A stretch of DNA of 64,000 bases from Synechocystis sp. PCC 7509. Its GTDB lineage: Bacteria > Cyanobacteriota > Cyanobacteriia > Cyanobacteriales > Chroococcidiopsidaceae. The notes beneath the pieces are model-generated. The model was not told where the DNA came from. It saw nothing but the letters and a program-made list of their open reading frames with translations, and made no database searches. Every line of letters begins with the position of its first letter. The stretch's first letter is position 1. Shown here in pieces: positions 17,361 to 25,759 of this stretch. The position numbers and the translations under genes are program-made. The stretch is taken from contig NZ_ALVU02000001.1 in NCBI RefSeq assembly GCF_000332075.2, positions 744,001 to 808,000 on the forward strand. The letters are read 5' to 3'.

Positions 17361-18797
17361 TTAACCTACACTTCCTTCTAACTTCAGACTCAATAACCTA
17401 TCTGCTTCTACGGCAAATTCCATCGGTAATTGATTAAATACATCCTTACAGAAGCCGCTAATCATCATTGAAATCGCATCTTCTGAAGAAATACCCCGTT
17501 GCGAGAAGTAAAATAATTGGTCTTCGCCAATTTTAGAAGTAGACGCTTCATGTTCTACCTTCGCCGCCGGATTTTGTACTTGAATATAGGGAAAAGTATT
17601 CGCACTAGCATTATCGCCAATTAGCATCGAGTCACATTGCGAATAATTCCGCGCTCCTTCAGCCTTGGGATTAATCTTCACCAAACCGCGATAACTGTTA
17701 GAGGAATTACCCGCCGAAATTCCTTTAGAAATAATCGTACTGCGGGTATTTTTGCCCACATGAATCATTTTTGTCCCGGTATCGGCTTGCTGTTTGTGAT
17801 TGGTAAGCGCTACCGAGTAAAATTCACCTACAGAATTATCGCCTACAAGTACGCAACTAGGATACTTCCAAGTAATCGCCGAACCTGTTTCTACTTGCGT
17901 CCACGAAATCTTAGAATTGACTCCCTGACACAAACCGCGCTTGGTAACAAAGTTGTAAATTCCACCTTTACCATTTTCGTCGCCAGCGTACCAGTTTTGA
18001 ACTGTAGAGTATTTAATCTCTGCATTGTCCAAAGCAACTAATTCTACTACCGCCGCGTGTAGCTGGTTTGTGTCGTACATGGGGGCTGTACAGCCTTCTA
18101 GATACGAAACTGAGCTACCTTCTTCTACGACAATCAAAGTCCGCTCAAACTGCCCTGTATCGCCGCTATTGATGCGGAAATAGGTGGATAGTTCCATTGG
18201 ACACTTGGTGTTTTTGGGAATGTAGACAAAAGAACCATCGCTAAATACTGCGCCATTTAAAGCGGCAAAATAATTATCGGCGGCGGGGACAACACTACCT
18301 AAATATTTTTTGACTAATTCGGGATGTTCTTTTAAAGCTTCAGAAATTGAGCAGAAAATTACGCCATCTTTGGCTAGTTTGTCTTTGAAGGTTGTGGCTA
18401 CAGATACGCTGTCAAAAATTGCATCTACCGCGACGTTGGATAGACGTTTTTGCTCGGATAGCGAGATTCCTAGCTTTTCAAAGGTTTCTAAAAGTGTGGG
18501 GTCAACTTCATCTAAGCTGTTGAGCTTGGCTTTTTGCTTGGGAGCAGAATAGTAAATAATATTTTGATAATCTATAGTTGGATACTTGACATTGGGCCAA
18601 GTAGGCTCGGTCATTTTCAGCCATTGACGATAGGCTTTAAGCCGAAACTCTAGCATAAATTCCGGTTCTTCTTTCTTCGCCGAAATTAGGCGAACTACAT
18701 CTTCACTAAGTCCACGAGGAATCGTGTCTGACTCAATGTCGGTGATAAAACCGTATTTGTAGGGTTGGTTAACTAACGTTTGGACAGTTGCACTCAT
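17361..18797 (-). CDS. sufB: Fe-S cluster assembly scaffold SufB
   Basis: 478 aa. Characteristic stretches include [44 protein letters not shown] and the C-terminal [20 protein letters not shown]. It is the main scaffold on which the Fe-S cluster is built with SufC and SufD. It is the first gene of the suf operon and is divergent from sufR; the 5' region holds two SufR operators, so it is expected to be repressed by cluster-loaded SufR and induced on iron or oxidative stress. Confidence 0.97.
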   Translation of the reverse strand: MSATVQTLVNQPYKYGFITDIESDTIPRGLSEDVVRLISAKKEEPEFMLEFRLKAYRQWLKMTEPTWPNVKYPTIDYQNIIYYSAPKQKAKLNSLDEVDPTLLETFEKLGISLSEQKRLSNVAVDAIFDSVSVATTFKDKLAKDGVIFCSISEALKEHPELVKKYLGSVVPAADNYFAALNGAVFSDGSFVYIPKNTKCPMELSTYFRINSGDTGQFERTLIVVEEGSSVSYLEGCTAPMYDTNQLHAAVVELVALDNAEIKYSTVQNWYAGDENGKGGIYNFVTKRGLCQGVNSKISWTQVETGSAITWKYPSCVLVGDNSVGEFYSVALTNHKQQADTGTKMIHVGKNTRSTIISKGISAGNSSNSYRGLVKINPKAEGARNYSQCDSMLIGDNASANTFPYIQVQNPAAKVEHEASTSKIGEDQLFYFSQRGISSEDAISMMISGFCKDVFNQLPMEFAVEADRLLSLKLEGSVG

Positions 18798-18929
18798 CAG
18801 TAGTGTTCTCTCGCGTTCTCTTGTGAATCTTGGCTATTAGCAGCTAAACTACTAACTTTTCTCTCTTTAGGTGGCAGATGGGAAGTCGCCATTTTTGTAA
18901 ATGGCTTTCACTATATAGTACGATTAAAG

Positions 18930-18943
18930 CAACACAATTGTTG
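18930..18943. promoter_or_regulatory. SufR operator 1
   Basis: CAAC-ACAATT-GTTG is an exact match to the cyanobacterial SufR site CAAC-N6-GTTG. On the minus strand a TATATA -10-like box (18912-18917) lies 12 bp downstream, so the operator overlaps the expected -35 region of the sufB promoter. Confidence 0.85.
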
Positions 18944-18974
18944 TTTAATGTATCTCCATTTTAGGCTACATTAA

Positions 18975-18988
18975 CAACAGGTATGTTG
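18975..18988. promoter_or_regulatory. SufR operator 2
   Basis: CAAC-AGGTAT-GTTG, a second exact CAAC-N6-GTTG site, 31 bp from the first. It ends 26 bp before the preferred sufR ATG, which suits autorepression of sufR. Confidence 0.85.
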
Positions 18989-19014
18989 TCAAAGTGAAAT
19001 TTTTTGGGAAAAAG

Positions 19015-19668
19015 ATGGCGATCGCACAGCAGCCCTCAACAAAGCAAGACATTCTGCAATACTTAGGGCAGCATTCTTCAGCTACGGCTCAGGAATTGGC
19101 AACAAAGCTAGAAATTAGTCAACAAGCCGTGCGCCGTCATTTGAAAGATTTAGCTAATCAAGAATTAATTTCCTACAGCGCCAAGTCTCAGCAAATGGGT
19201 CGTCCCCAACACGCTTATCAAATTAGCAGTAAAGGGCGCGAAAGTTTAAATAAGTCTACAAGTCAAAATTACAGCGCTTTTGCAATCTCGTTACTAGGAA
19301 CTTTAGCCGAAACGGTAGGCGCAGAGCAAGTTAGTCAAATTTTAAGCAAACAATGGCAACGTAAAGCTATGGAGTACCGGGAAAAACTAGGTAATGGCTC
19401 TTTAGAAAATCGCGTTGCTAAACTTGTAGAACTGAGAAAAGCTGAAGGGTTTATGGCGGAGTGTCATTCTTTAGAGTCTAGGGAAGGCTTTATTATGACC
19501 GAGCATAATTGCGCTATTTCTAACGTTGCGGAATCTTTTCCGGGAATTTGCGGACACGAATTAGAAATGTTTGCTCAGGTATTGCCCGATTGTACCGTTG
19601 AGCGTACCCATTGGATAATTAATGGAGAGCAACGTTGTGGGTATTTAGTGCGATCGCATAATGTTTAG
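19015..19668 (+). CDS. sufR: iron-sulfur cluster biosynthesis repressor SufR
   Basis: About 217 aa. An N-terminal DeoR/ArsR-like winged helix (TAQELATKLEISQQAVRRHL) is followed by a C-terminal region with the four cysteines that hold the 4Fe-4S cluster (contexts AECHSLES, EHNCAIS, GICGHE and PDCTVE). A further Cys is at QRCGYL. I prefer ATG 19015 (GGGAAAAAG just upstream); GTG 18994 is in frame but would begin 5 bp after operator 2. It is divergent from sufB. Confidence 0.93.
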   Translation: MAIAQQPSTKQDILQYLGQHSSATAQELATKLEISQQAVRRHLKDLANQELISYSAKSQQMGRPQHAYQISSKGRESLNKSTSQNYSAFAISLLGTLAETVGAEQVSQILSKQWQRKAMEYREKLGNGSLENRVAKLVELRKAEGFMAECHSLESREGFIMTEHNCAISNVAESFPGICGHELEMFAQVLPDCTVERTHWIINGEQRCGYLVRSHNV

Positions 19669-19670
19669 AA

Positions 19671-19706
19671 GAGATCCCCCCTAACCCCCCTTAAAAAGGG
19701 GGGAAA
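19671..19706. repeat. C/G-run hairpin repeat behind sufR
   Basis: CCCCCCTT (19685-19692) and AAGGGGGG (19696-19703) form an 8-bp stem within the phrase GATCCCCCCTAACCCCCC. A related element lies at 55167. It follows the sufR stop directly and may serve as its terminator (AAAATA follows). Such GATCCCCC palindromes are common between cyanobacterial genes. Confidence 0.65.
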
Positions 19707-19754
19707 ATATAGAAAATATAGAGTTGTTACCCTTTTTTAGTAAGAGTATAGCTA

Positions 19755-20741
19755 TTGGATAGTAATCAGAATAATCTTAAAGTATCTTCTAGGGTTGTTA
19801 CTTATAGCCCCGCTCATACAATAGTCCCAACTTATGAATGTTTCAACCGTTGTACTTACTGCAACTTTCGCACAGACCCCGGTAAAAGTAATTGGTTGAG
19901 TTTAGAAACGGCAAAAAAACAGCTATTACTGCTCCAAAGTCAAGGAATTTGCGAGATTTTGATTTTAAGCGGCGAAGTTCACCCCCATTCGTCCCGCCGT
20001 CAAGCATGGTTTAAACTAATTTACGATTTGTGCGAACTTGCTTTATCTCTAGGATTTTTACCTCATACTAATGCAGGCATTTTGAGCTTTACAGAGATGG
20101 CTAAATTAAAAGCTGTCAATGTCTCGATGGGATTGATGTTAGAACAAATAACGCCCAAACTATTGCAAACTGTTCATCGACACGCACCTAGTAAAGTTCC
20201 AGAAGTACGGATACAACAACTAGAATGGGCGGGAGAATTAAAAATTCCTTTTACTACTGGGTTGCTTTTAGGAATTGGGGAAACGATCGCAGATTGGAGA
20301 GAAACTTTAAAAGTAATCGCACATATACATCAACGCTACGGTCATATTCAAGAAGTTATCTTACAACCTCATAGCCCCGGAACTTTACAAGCCATCGATA
20401 CACCAAGTTTTGACTTAGAGGAGTTACCAAAAGCGATCGCCCTAGCTAGGGAAATTTTACCACCAGACATTGCAATTCAGATTCCACCCAATTTAGTTGT
20501 ATATCCCAGCTTATTACTTGCTTGTTTAGAAGCAGGTGCGCGAGATTTGGGCGGAATTGGCATAAAAGACGAAGTTAACCCTGATTATCCACACTTAAAC
20601 TCTAAGCATTTAGCCGATATTCTAGATTCTTGGCAACTTGTACCGCGTTTACCTGTTTATCCTCAATATCAAAGATGGCTAACGGGGGAATTACAGGCAA
20701 AATATCAAACTTGGGGCGATCGCATTGAGGCTCAATCGTAA
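19755..20741 (+). CDS. cofG: FO synthase subunit 1 (7,8-didemethyl-8-hydroxy-5-deazariboflavin synthase CofG)
   Basis: 328 aa radical SAM protein. CFNRCTYCNF carries the CxxxCxxC cluster motif. ILSGEVHPHSSRR, the Met-rich VNVSMGLMLEQ and QPHSPGT match CofG. With CofH it makes FO, the deazaflavin antenna of cyanobacterial DNA photolyase and precursor of F420. No cofH is in the window. The start is TTG 19755 because no ATG precedes the conserved sequence. It stands alone between sufR and a secreted hypothetical protein. Confidence 0.92.
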   Translation: MDSNQNNLKVSSRVVTYSPAHTIVPTYECFNRCTYCNFRTDPGKSNWLSLETAKKQLLLLQSQGICEILILSGEVHPHSSRRQAWFKLIYDLCELALSLGFLPHTNAGILSFTEMAKLKAVNVSMGLMLEQITPKLLQTVHRHAPSKVPEVRIQQLEWAGELKIPFTTGLLLGIGETIADWRETLKVIAHIHQRYGHIQEVILQPHSPGTLQAIDTPSFDLEELPKAIALAREILPPDIAIQIPPNLVVYPSLLLACLEAGARDLGGIGIKDEVNPDYPHLNSKHLADILDSWQLVPRLPVYPQYQRWLTGELQAKYQTWGDRIEAQS

Positions 20742-20750
20742 AGATTCATT

Positions 20751-21242
20751 TTAGAGCCTACCGGAGCATTTTTTTAACCTATGTCCTTTCTGACGGGTTA
20801 TGTTACCAACCGTTATGTGGCTGAAGTAATCTCCCGTTTCAGCATCACGCGCTGAGATGACACTAGCATTTGAGTAATCCGCGTTTTCAGCTTCAAGTCC
20901 GTTAGGAAAATCTACTGTTAACACTGATACCATTCGGTCGGGAGAAGTATCATAGGGAACACTACCCCCATCTCCATACTTAAGCATATATTCCCCGTAT
21001 GTCATTGTCTCAAATGTCCTCAAAACAGCCCCTGGTTGCATTCTTGACTGATAAAATTCTTTTTTAATGAAATGGTCAGGTGATAATGCTTTATTTCCAA
21101 AAAGTCTTAGAGGTTGAGAGGGTAAGGTGAGAGGGGTCTGTGGATTAGGTAATGAGTTTGGCTGTGAATTGGCTATTGTGGTAGAGGGAGTAGCTACCAT
21201 AAAGCAGCTAACTAAGACCAAGACATTTTTGATTAGATTCAT
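20751..21242 (-). CDS. exported protein of unknown function
   Basis: 163 aa. MNLIKNVLVLVSCFMVATPS followed by TTIANSQ looks like a Sec signal peptide cleaved near residue 25. A Pro-rich linker follows, then a compact domain with TFETMTYGEYMLKYGDGG and MVSVLTVDFPNG. I do not recognise the domain. It is convergent with cofG, ending 9 bp from its stop. Confidence 0.7.
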   Translation of the reverse strand: MNLIKNVLVLVSCFMVATPSTTIANSQPNSLPNPQTPLTLPSQPLRLFGNKALSPDHFIKKEFYQSRMQPGAVLRTFETMTYGEYMLKYGDGGSVPYDTSPDRMVSVLTVDFPNGLEAENADYSNASVISARDAETGDYFSHITVGNITRQKGHRLKKCSGRL

Positions 21243-21394
21243 AGAATAAGTGTGAGTTTAGATTTCGTCTAACTGTATTAAAGTAGAGCGTTTGAATGTT
21301 GAAAGAATTGTCTGTTCAGAAACTCTCTTAAAGCAACGCATTTTTGTAGAATAGGATTACTGGATTCGGGAACCATTTACTGGTTAAAACGCTT

Positions 21395-23080
21395 ATAGAA
21401 ACTATATACGGAAATCTTCAAGGGCTAAAATCTAGCCAAATTAAACAATTACAAAAACTGTATCATCAGCGATTACCAGGCGATCGCTTGACTACGCCGG
21501 AATTTGCCCAAAGACTCGCTGCTATTAGTACCGACATAAAACAGCCTATATGCACCTATTTCAATCGCCGGGGACAGGCTATTAGAGTAGGTGTTGGTAC
21601 GCCCCGTCAAACCCAGATTCCCCCCTTAGAATTGCCCCGCTATGGCGCGGAAAGATTGAGCGGGATTAGATGTATAACTACGCAACTAAAAACCGAACCT
21701 CCAAATGAAGCCTCTTTAACTGCTATGGCGCTTCAGCGATTAGATAGTTTAATCGTTCTAAACGTTACCGGATCGGGCTTTGAACGTCGTGGCGGCGGTG
21801 CTACAGGTTATGTAAAAGAAGCTTATATTGCTAACCTTACTCCCGAAAATGGGTCAACTTGGCAAGTATCGCCACCATTGAGCTTAGATATTGTTGTCAA
21901 TCAAGATTTTATTGACTTAGTAGCAGAAATAGAAGGAAGGTTTCAGCAAGAGTTTGTTGCTCAAAACGTTGATAGCGATCGCGATCGCGTTTTATTAGTC
22001 GGAATGATTACCGATGGCATTACACCCCAACAACTTAAAGATACTGTAGTGGAACTAGAACGCCTGATAAATACCGCCGGGGGGGAAGTTTTACAAATAG
22101 TGCAGCAAAAGCGATCGCGGGTTCATCCCCAAACGGTTGTTGGTGAAGGAAAAGTTCAAGAAATTGCTCTTATGGCTCAAACTTTGGGAGCTAATTTAAT
22201 CGTTTTTGACCGCGATCTTTCCCCTTCTCAGGTGCGTAATTTGGAAATCCAAATTGGGATTAGAGTTGTAGATAGAACAGAAGTAATTTTAGATATCTTT
22301 GCTCAACGCGCTCAATCACGAGCTGGAAAACTGCAAGTAGAACTGGCTCAACTTGAATATATGTTGCCGCGATTGACGGGTAGAGGTCAAGCCATGTCAA
22401 GGTTGGGTGGTGGTATTGGGACGCGAGGACCTGGAGAAACTAAACTAGAAACCGAAAGACGAGCGATCGCCAAGCGAATTAGCAGGTTGCAAACTGAAGT
22501 AGACCAATTACAAGCTCATCGATCGCGGTTGCGCCAACAGCGCCAACATCGGGAAGTACCTTCAATTGCGATCGTTGGTTATACAAACGCGGGAAAATCA
22601 ACGCTATTAAACGCCTTGACTAATTCGGACGTTTACACCGCCGATCAATTATTTGCAACCCTCGATCCTACTACTCGCCGAATGCTGTTACCGGACGCGG
22701 TGACAAGTAGACCTAAGCAGATCGTGCTTACAGATACGGTAGGATTTATTCACGAATTGCCAGCGTCATTAATGGATGCTTTTCGAGCAACTTTAGAAGA
22801 AGTCACCGAAGCCGATGCTTTGCTGCACGTAGCCGATCTATCCCATCCAGCTTGGCATAGTCAAATTAGATCAGTTATGAGTATTTTGTCCGAAATGCCA
22901 ATAACTCCGGGTCCTGCATTAGTGGTTTTAAATAAAATTGATTGCGCTGATAGTGAGACATTAGAACTTGCTAGAGAGGAATTTCCTCAAGCTGTATTTA
23001 TTTCAGCGCGCGAAGTCTTGGGGTTAGAAACTCTGCGCCAACGGATTTCGCAGCTAATTCGCTATGCGGTTGCTTCGTAA
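21395..23080 (+). CDS. hflX: ribosome-associated GTPase HflX
   Basis: 561 aa if started at 21395. GTPase motifs: G1 VGYTNAGKST, G3 DTVGFI, G4 NKID, preceded by the HflX glycine-rich segment LGGGIGTRGPGETKLETERR. The first standard start codon in frame is TTG 21488. However, the upstream open frame encodes ETIYGNLQGLKSSQIKQLQ and LYHQRLPGDR, a conserved N-terminus of cyanobacterial HflX as I recall it. The family Met position is ATA (21395). ATT 21356 and CTG 21380 are other options and the frame closes at TAG 21347. Translation probably uses a rare start codon, or the gene begins at 21488 and is N-terminally shortened. Confidence 0.9.
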   Translation: METIYGNLQGLKSSQIKQLQKLYHQRLPGDRLTTPEFAQRLAAISTDIKQPICTYFNRRGQAIRVGVGTPRQTQIPPLELPRYGAERLSGIRCITTQLKTEPPNEASLTAMALQRLDSLIVLNVTGSGFERRGGGATGYVKEAYIANLTPENGSTWQVSPPLSLDIVVNQDFIDLVAEIEGRFQQEFVAQNVDSDRDRVLLVGMITDGITPQQLKDTVVELERLINTAGGEVLQIVQQKRSRVHPQTVVGEGKVQEIALMAQTLGANLIVFDRDLSPSQVRNLEIQIGIRVVDRTEVILDIFAQRAQSRAGKLQVELAQLEYMLPRLTGRGQAMSRLGGGIGTRGPGETKLETERRAIAKRISRLQTEVDQLQAHRSRLRQQRQHREVPSIAIVGYTNAGKSTLLNALTNSDVYTADQLFATLDPTTRRMLLPDAVTSRPKQIVLTDTVGFIHELPASLMDAFRATLEEVTEADALLHVADLSHPAWHSQIRSVMSILSEMPITPGPALVVLNKIDCADSETLELAREEFPQAVFISAREVLGLETLRQRISQLIRYAVAS

Positions 23081-23086
23081 ATAATC

Positions 23087-23115
23087 GGGACACAACTAAG
23101 CGTGTCCCTTTTGTT
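23087..23115 (+). terminator. rho-independent terminator of hflX
   Basis: GGGACAC (23087-23093) pairs with GTGTCCC (23102-23108) around an 8-nt loop, followed by TTTTGTT. It begins 6 nt after the hflX stop. Confidence 0.85.
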
Positions 23116-23183
23116 AAATATCAGCGTTAGTTGCCAAGTTACTAGCTTCTTAAGAATTTGCAATACAACCAGAACAACAACTT

Positions 23184-24032
23184 ATGACAGCAAATCCGTC
23201 GCGCCCTAGAATCTGGCGATCACTGTACCTGCAATCGATTGAGTTGGTACATAGTTTTTGCAAAAGCTATTCATTGCCCCGCCATTTTCACGAAGAACTG
23301 GAGCTTAATATTAGACAGGGTGACGGCTGGCAATTTAACTACCGAGGCGCAATGTATAGCGTGCCATCAGACACCTTGGTAGTGACCCAACCTGGAGAGG
23401 CACATTATGCAGATGCTACGAGCGCTCAAAACTGTACTTTTCGAGGGTTACGGGTAGGTGTAGATTTACTTCAACAAGTGGCAACAGAAGTCGCAGGACG
23501 CGAAACAGCGCTGCCATTTTTTTCGATGCCTATAGTCCATGACCGCGACCTGAATATACAAATTATTCAAGTTCATCAAGCTTTAGAACAACCTATCTCT
23601 CAGCTTGAACAACAAACATTAATTCTAGAATTATTAGCACAATTAATTCTGCGCTGTGCAAAATATCCACCTTGCCAAACCAAGTTAGGGGAAGAACGTC
23701 AGCCCGTCAACCGCGTTCGAGCGTATCTAGAAGACCATTACAATCAAGAGATTTCCTTAGAACAATTAGCACAGATTGCAAATTTGAGTTCCTTTCATCT
23801 CAATCGATCTTTTCGCAAAACCTTTGGGCTGCCGCCCCACGCTTATCAAATTCAAGTACGAATATTGCAGGCAAAACGGCTGCTAAGAAAAGAGTGGGCA
23901 ATCGAAAAAGTAGCCTCTGAAACTGGATTTGCAAGTCAAAGCCATTTTGGAGCATACTTCAAGCGGCTTGTTTGTGTTACTCCGAGGCAATACGTTCAAG
24001 ACAGCAAGAACTTGATAGATTTCGATGCTTAA
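23184..24032 (+). CDS. AraC-family transcriptional regulator
   Basis: 282 aa. The N-terminal half is an AraC-type cupin sensor (PRHFHEELELNIRQG, then DTLVVTQPGEAHYADA). The C-terminal half has two helix-turn-helix units: ISLEQLAQIANLSSFHLNRS and IEKVASETGFASQSHFGAYF, ending PRQYVQ. It is upstream of, and in line with, a cupin protein and an NmrA-like reductase, which it may regulate. The inducer is unknown. Confidence 0.93.
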   Translation: MTANPSRPRIWRSLYLQSIELVHSFCKSYSLPRHFHEELELNIRQGDGWQFNYRGAMYSVPSDTLVVTQPGEAHYADATSAQNCTFRGLRVGVDLLQQVATEVAGRETALPFFSMPIVHDRDLNIQIIQVHQALEQPISQLEQQTLILELLAQLILRCAKYPPCQTKLGEERQPVNRVRAYLEDHYNQEISLEQLAQIANLSSFHLNRSFRKTFGLPPHAYQIQVRILQAKRLLRKEWAIEKVASETGFASQSHFGAYFKRLVCVTPRQYVQDSKNLIDFDA

Positions 24033-24201
24033 ATTCATTACGTTATGGAAAGATTCCTTCTAAATCAAGCTCGCAAGCTGTAGTAACAAAAACTAGAAAA
24101 ATTGGAATCTTTAAACAATAGATTAGATTCGCTCCCAACGCCTATTGAACCCGATCGCAAAAGCCCGTTGGCGATCGCTAATTGAAGTAAAAGAGCCATA
24201 A

Positions 24202-24714
24202 ATGAACAAACAAAACAAGCCACAATCTTTTCAAGTCAATAGTGCCGAAGGTCGCGCTTACTGGGGTATGGGTATTCTCTGGATTATGCTGGCAACTGCC
24301 GAAGATACTAATGGAGAGTATTCCTGTATAGAGGAGCTATTATCGCAGGGCCCAGCAGCACCGCCTCACATCCATGAGGCGGCAGATGAAACCTTCTATA
24401 TTCTCGAAGGCGAAGCAACCTTCTTTGTAGAAGACCAGCCAATTAAAGCAACCGCCGGGTCGTTTGTGTCAATTCCACGAGGCACAAAACACGCTTTTCA
24501 AATCGATTCTGAAACGGCACGATTACTTAATACTTATGTACCCGCAGGTTTTGAGTATACGATTATGGCGACGACAGTACCCGCTCAACAGCGCACATTG
24601 CCTCCTGCTTCGCTGCCTTTTCCCGATCGCGAACAATCCAATCAAGCGCTCGATCAAGTTACTAAGAAGTATCCTGCGGCTAAAACCAACTTTCTACAAG
24701 GTTTCGCACGCTAA
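24202..24714 (+). CDS. single-domain cupin protein (quercetinase-like)
   Basis: 170 aa. The two cupin motifs are visible: PPHIHEAADETFYILEGEA (His-x-His...Glu) and SIPRGTKHAFQI (His), giving a 3-His/1-Glu metal site. Such small cupins act on aromatic or flavonoid-like compounds, but the substrate cannot be read from sequence. It lies between the AraC gene and an NmrA-like reductase on the same strand. Confidence 0.88.
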   Translation: MNKQNKPQSFQVNSAEGRAYWGMGILWIMLATAEDTNGEYSCIEELLSQGPAAPPHIHEAADETFYILEGEATFFVEDQPIKATAGSFVSIPRGTKHAFQIDSETARLLNTYVPAGFEYTIMATTVPAQQRTLPPASLPFPDREQSNQALDQVTKKYPAAKTNFLQGFAR

Positions 24715-24834
24715 ATTATCAAACACCGGACAATCTAAGTTTAGCTCCAGCAAAGCGATCGCTGGTGTTGCAATTGCTTTTCATGTAACGAGTCTGCCTC
24801 ATTGATGAATCCTGTAAACTTTACGAGGAAAATT

Positions 24835-25743
24835 ATGACTACAAAATTGATAGTTTTGGTTGCTGGTTCTACTGGAATGCTGGGTGATAAGATTGTTTCG
24901 GCTTTACTCGACAAAGGCAACATTGATGTTCGAGCAATGGTGCGACAAAGCAACGATCCCAACGCAAAAAATCATCAAAAGATCGACGCAATGAAAGCCA
25001 AGGGCGCAACGATTGTAGAAGGTGACGTGATGCAGCCAGAAACACTACTGTCAGCGCTGGCAGGAGTTGATGTAGTCGTCTCTGCGATCGGTAATAATGA
25101 AGTGACTGTCCCAGGGCAGAAAAACTTGATTGATGCAGCCAAACAGCAGGGCGTAAAGCGCTTCATTCCCTCTGATTATTCGGTGGACTATCGCAAGCTA
25201 GACTACGGTGACAATGACAATTTAGATAAGCGCAAGGAAGTGTTTGAGTATCTTCAGCAAAGCGGTTTGGAATATACCTTAGTTCTCAACGGCGCATTTA
25301 TGGAATTCATTACTTATATGCCACTGTTTGACCTGGAACATCAGATTTTTCAATACTGGGGCGATGGTGAAACGCCGCTCGATTTCACCACCACTGATGA
25401 TACTGCCAAGTATGTAGCGGAAGCGGTGAGCGATCCGCTCTTGGCAAACATGGCATTGGAAGTTGCGGGTGACACTCTAACCTCAAAGCAGTTGAAGGCT
25501 ACTTATGAAGGGGCAACGGGTAGTAAATTAACCGAAAAATCACTGGGCAGTATAGCCGAGATGCAAGCTTGGATTGCTGCCAAAAAAGCTTCAGCTAGCT
25601 CTCTTGAGGAGTACGTTTATCACCAGTATATGTACGCGATGGTATCGGGCAAGGGCAAACTCGATCGCCTTGGCAACGCTCGCTATCCTCACATCAAACC
25701 CATGAAAGTGAAGCAATTTCTAAACAACCGTCACATTTCTTGA
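24835..25743 (+). CDS. NmrA-like NAD(P)-binding reductase (isoflavone-reductase-type SDR)
   Basis: About 302 aa from ATG 24835 (GAGGAA just upstream); an in-frame TTG/ATG at 24802/24805 has no ribosome site. The nucleotide-binding motif is LVAGSTGMLGDKI (an atypical GxxGxxG), followed by GVDVVVSAIGNNE and RFIPSDYSVDY, as in NmrA and phenylcoumaran/isoflavone reductases. It likely reduces an aromatic or quinone-like substrate with NADPH. It converges on mgtA. Confidence 0.88.
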   Translation: MTTKLIVLVAGSTGMLGDKIVSALLDKGNIDVRAMVRQSNDPNAKNHQKIDAMKAKGATIVEGDVMQPETLLSALAGVDVVVSAIGNNEVTVPGQKNLIDAAKQQGVKRFIPSDYSVDYRKLDYGDNDNLDKRKEVFEYLQQSGLEYTLVLNGAFMEFITYMPLFDLEHQIFQYWGDGETPLDFTTTDDTAKYVAEAVSDPLLANMALEVAGDTLTSKQLKATYEGATGSKLTEKSLGSIAEMQAWIAAKKASASSLEEYVYHQYMYAMVSGKGKLDRLGNARYPHIKPMKVKQFLNNRHIS

Positions 25744-25759
25744 TTGTTTAAAGTTTCAG

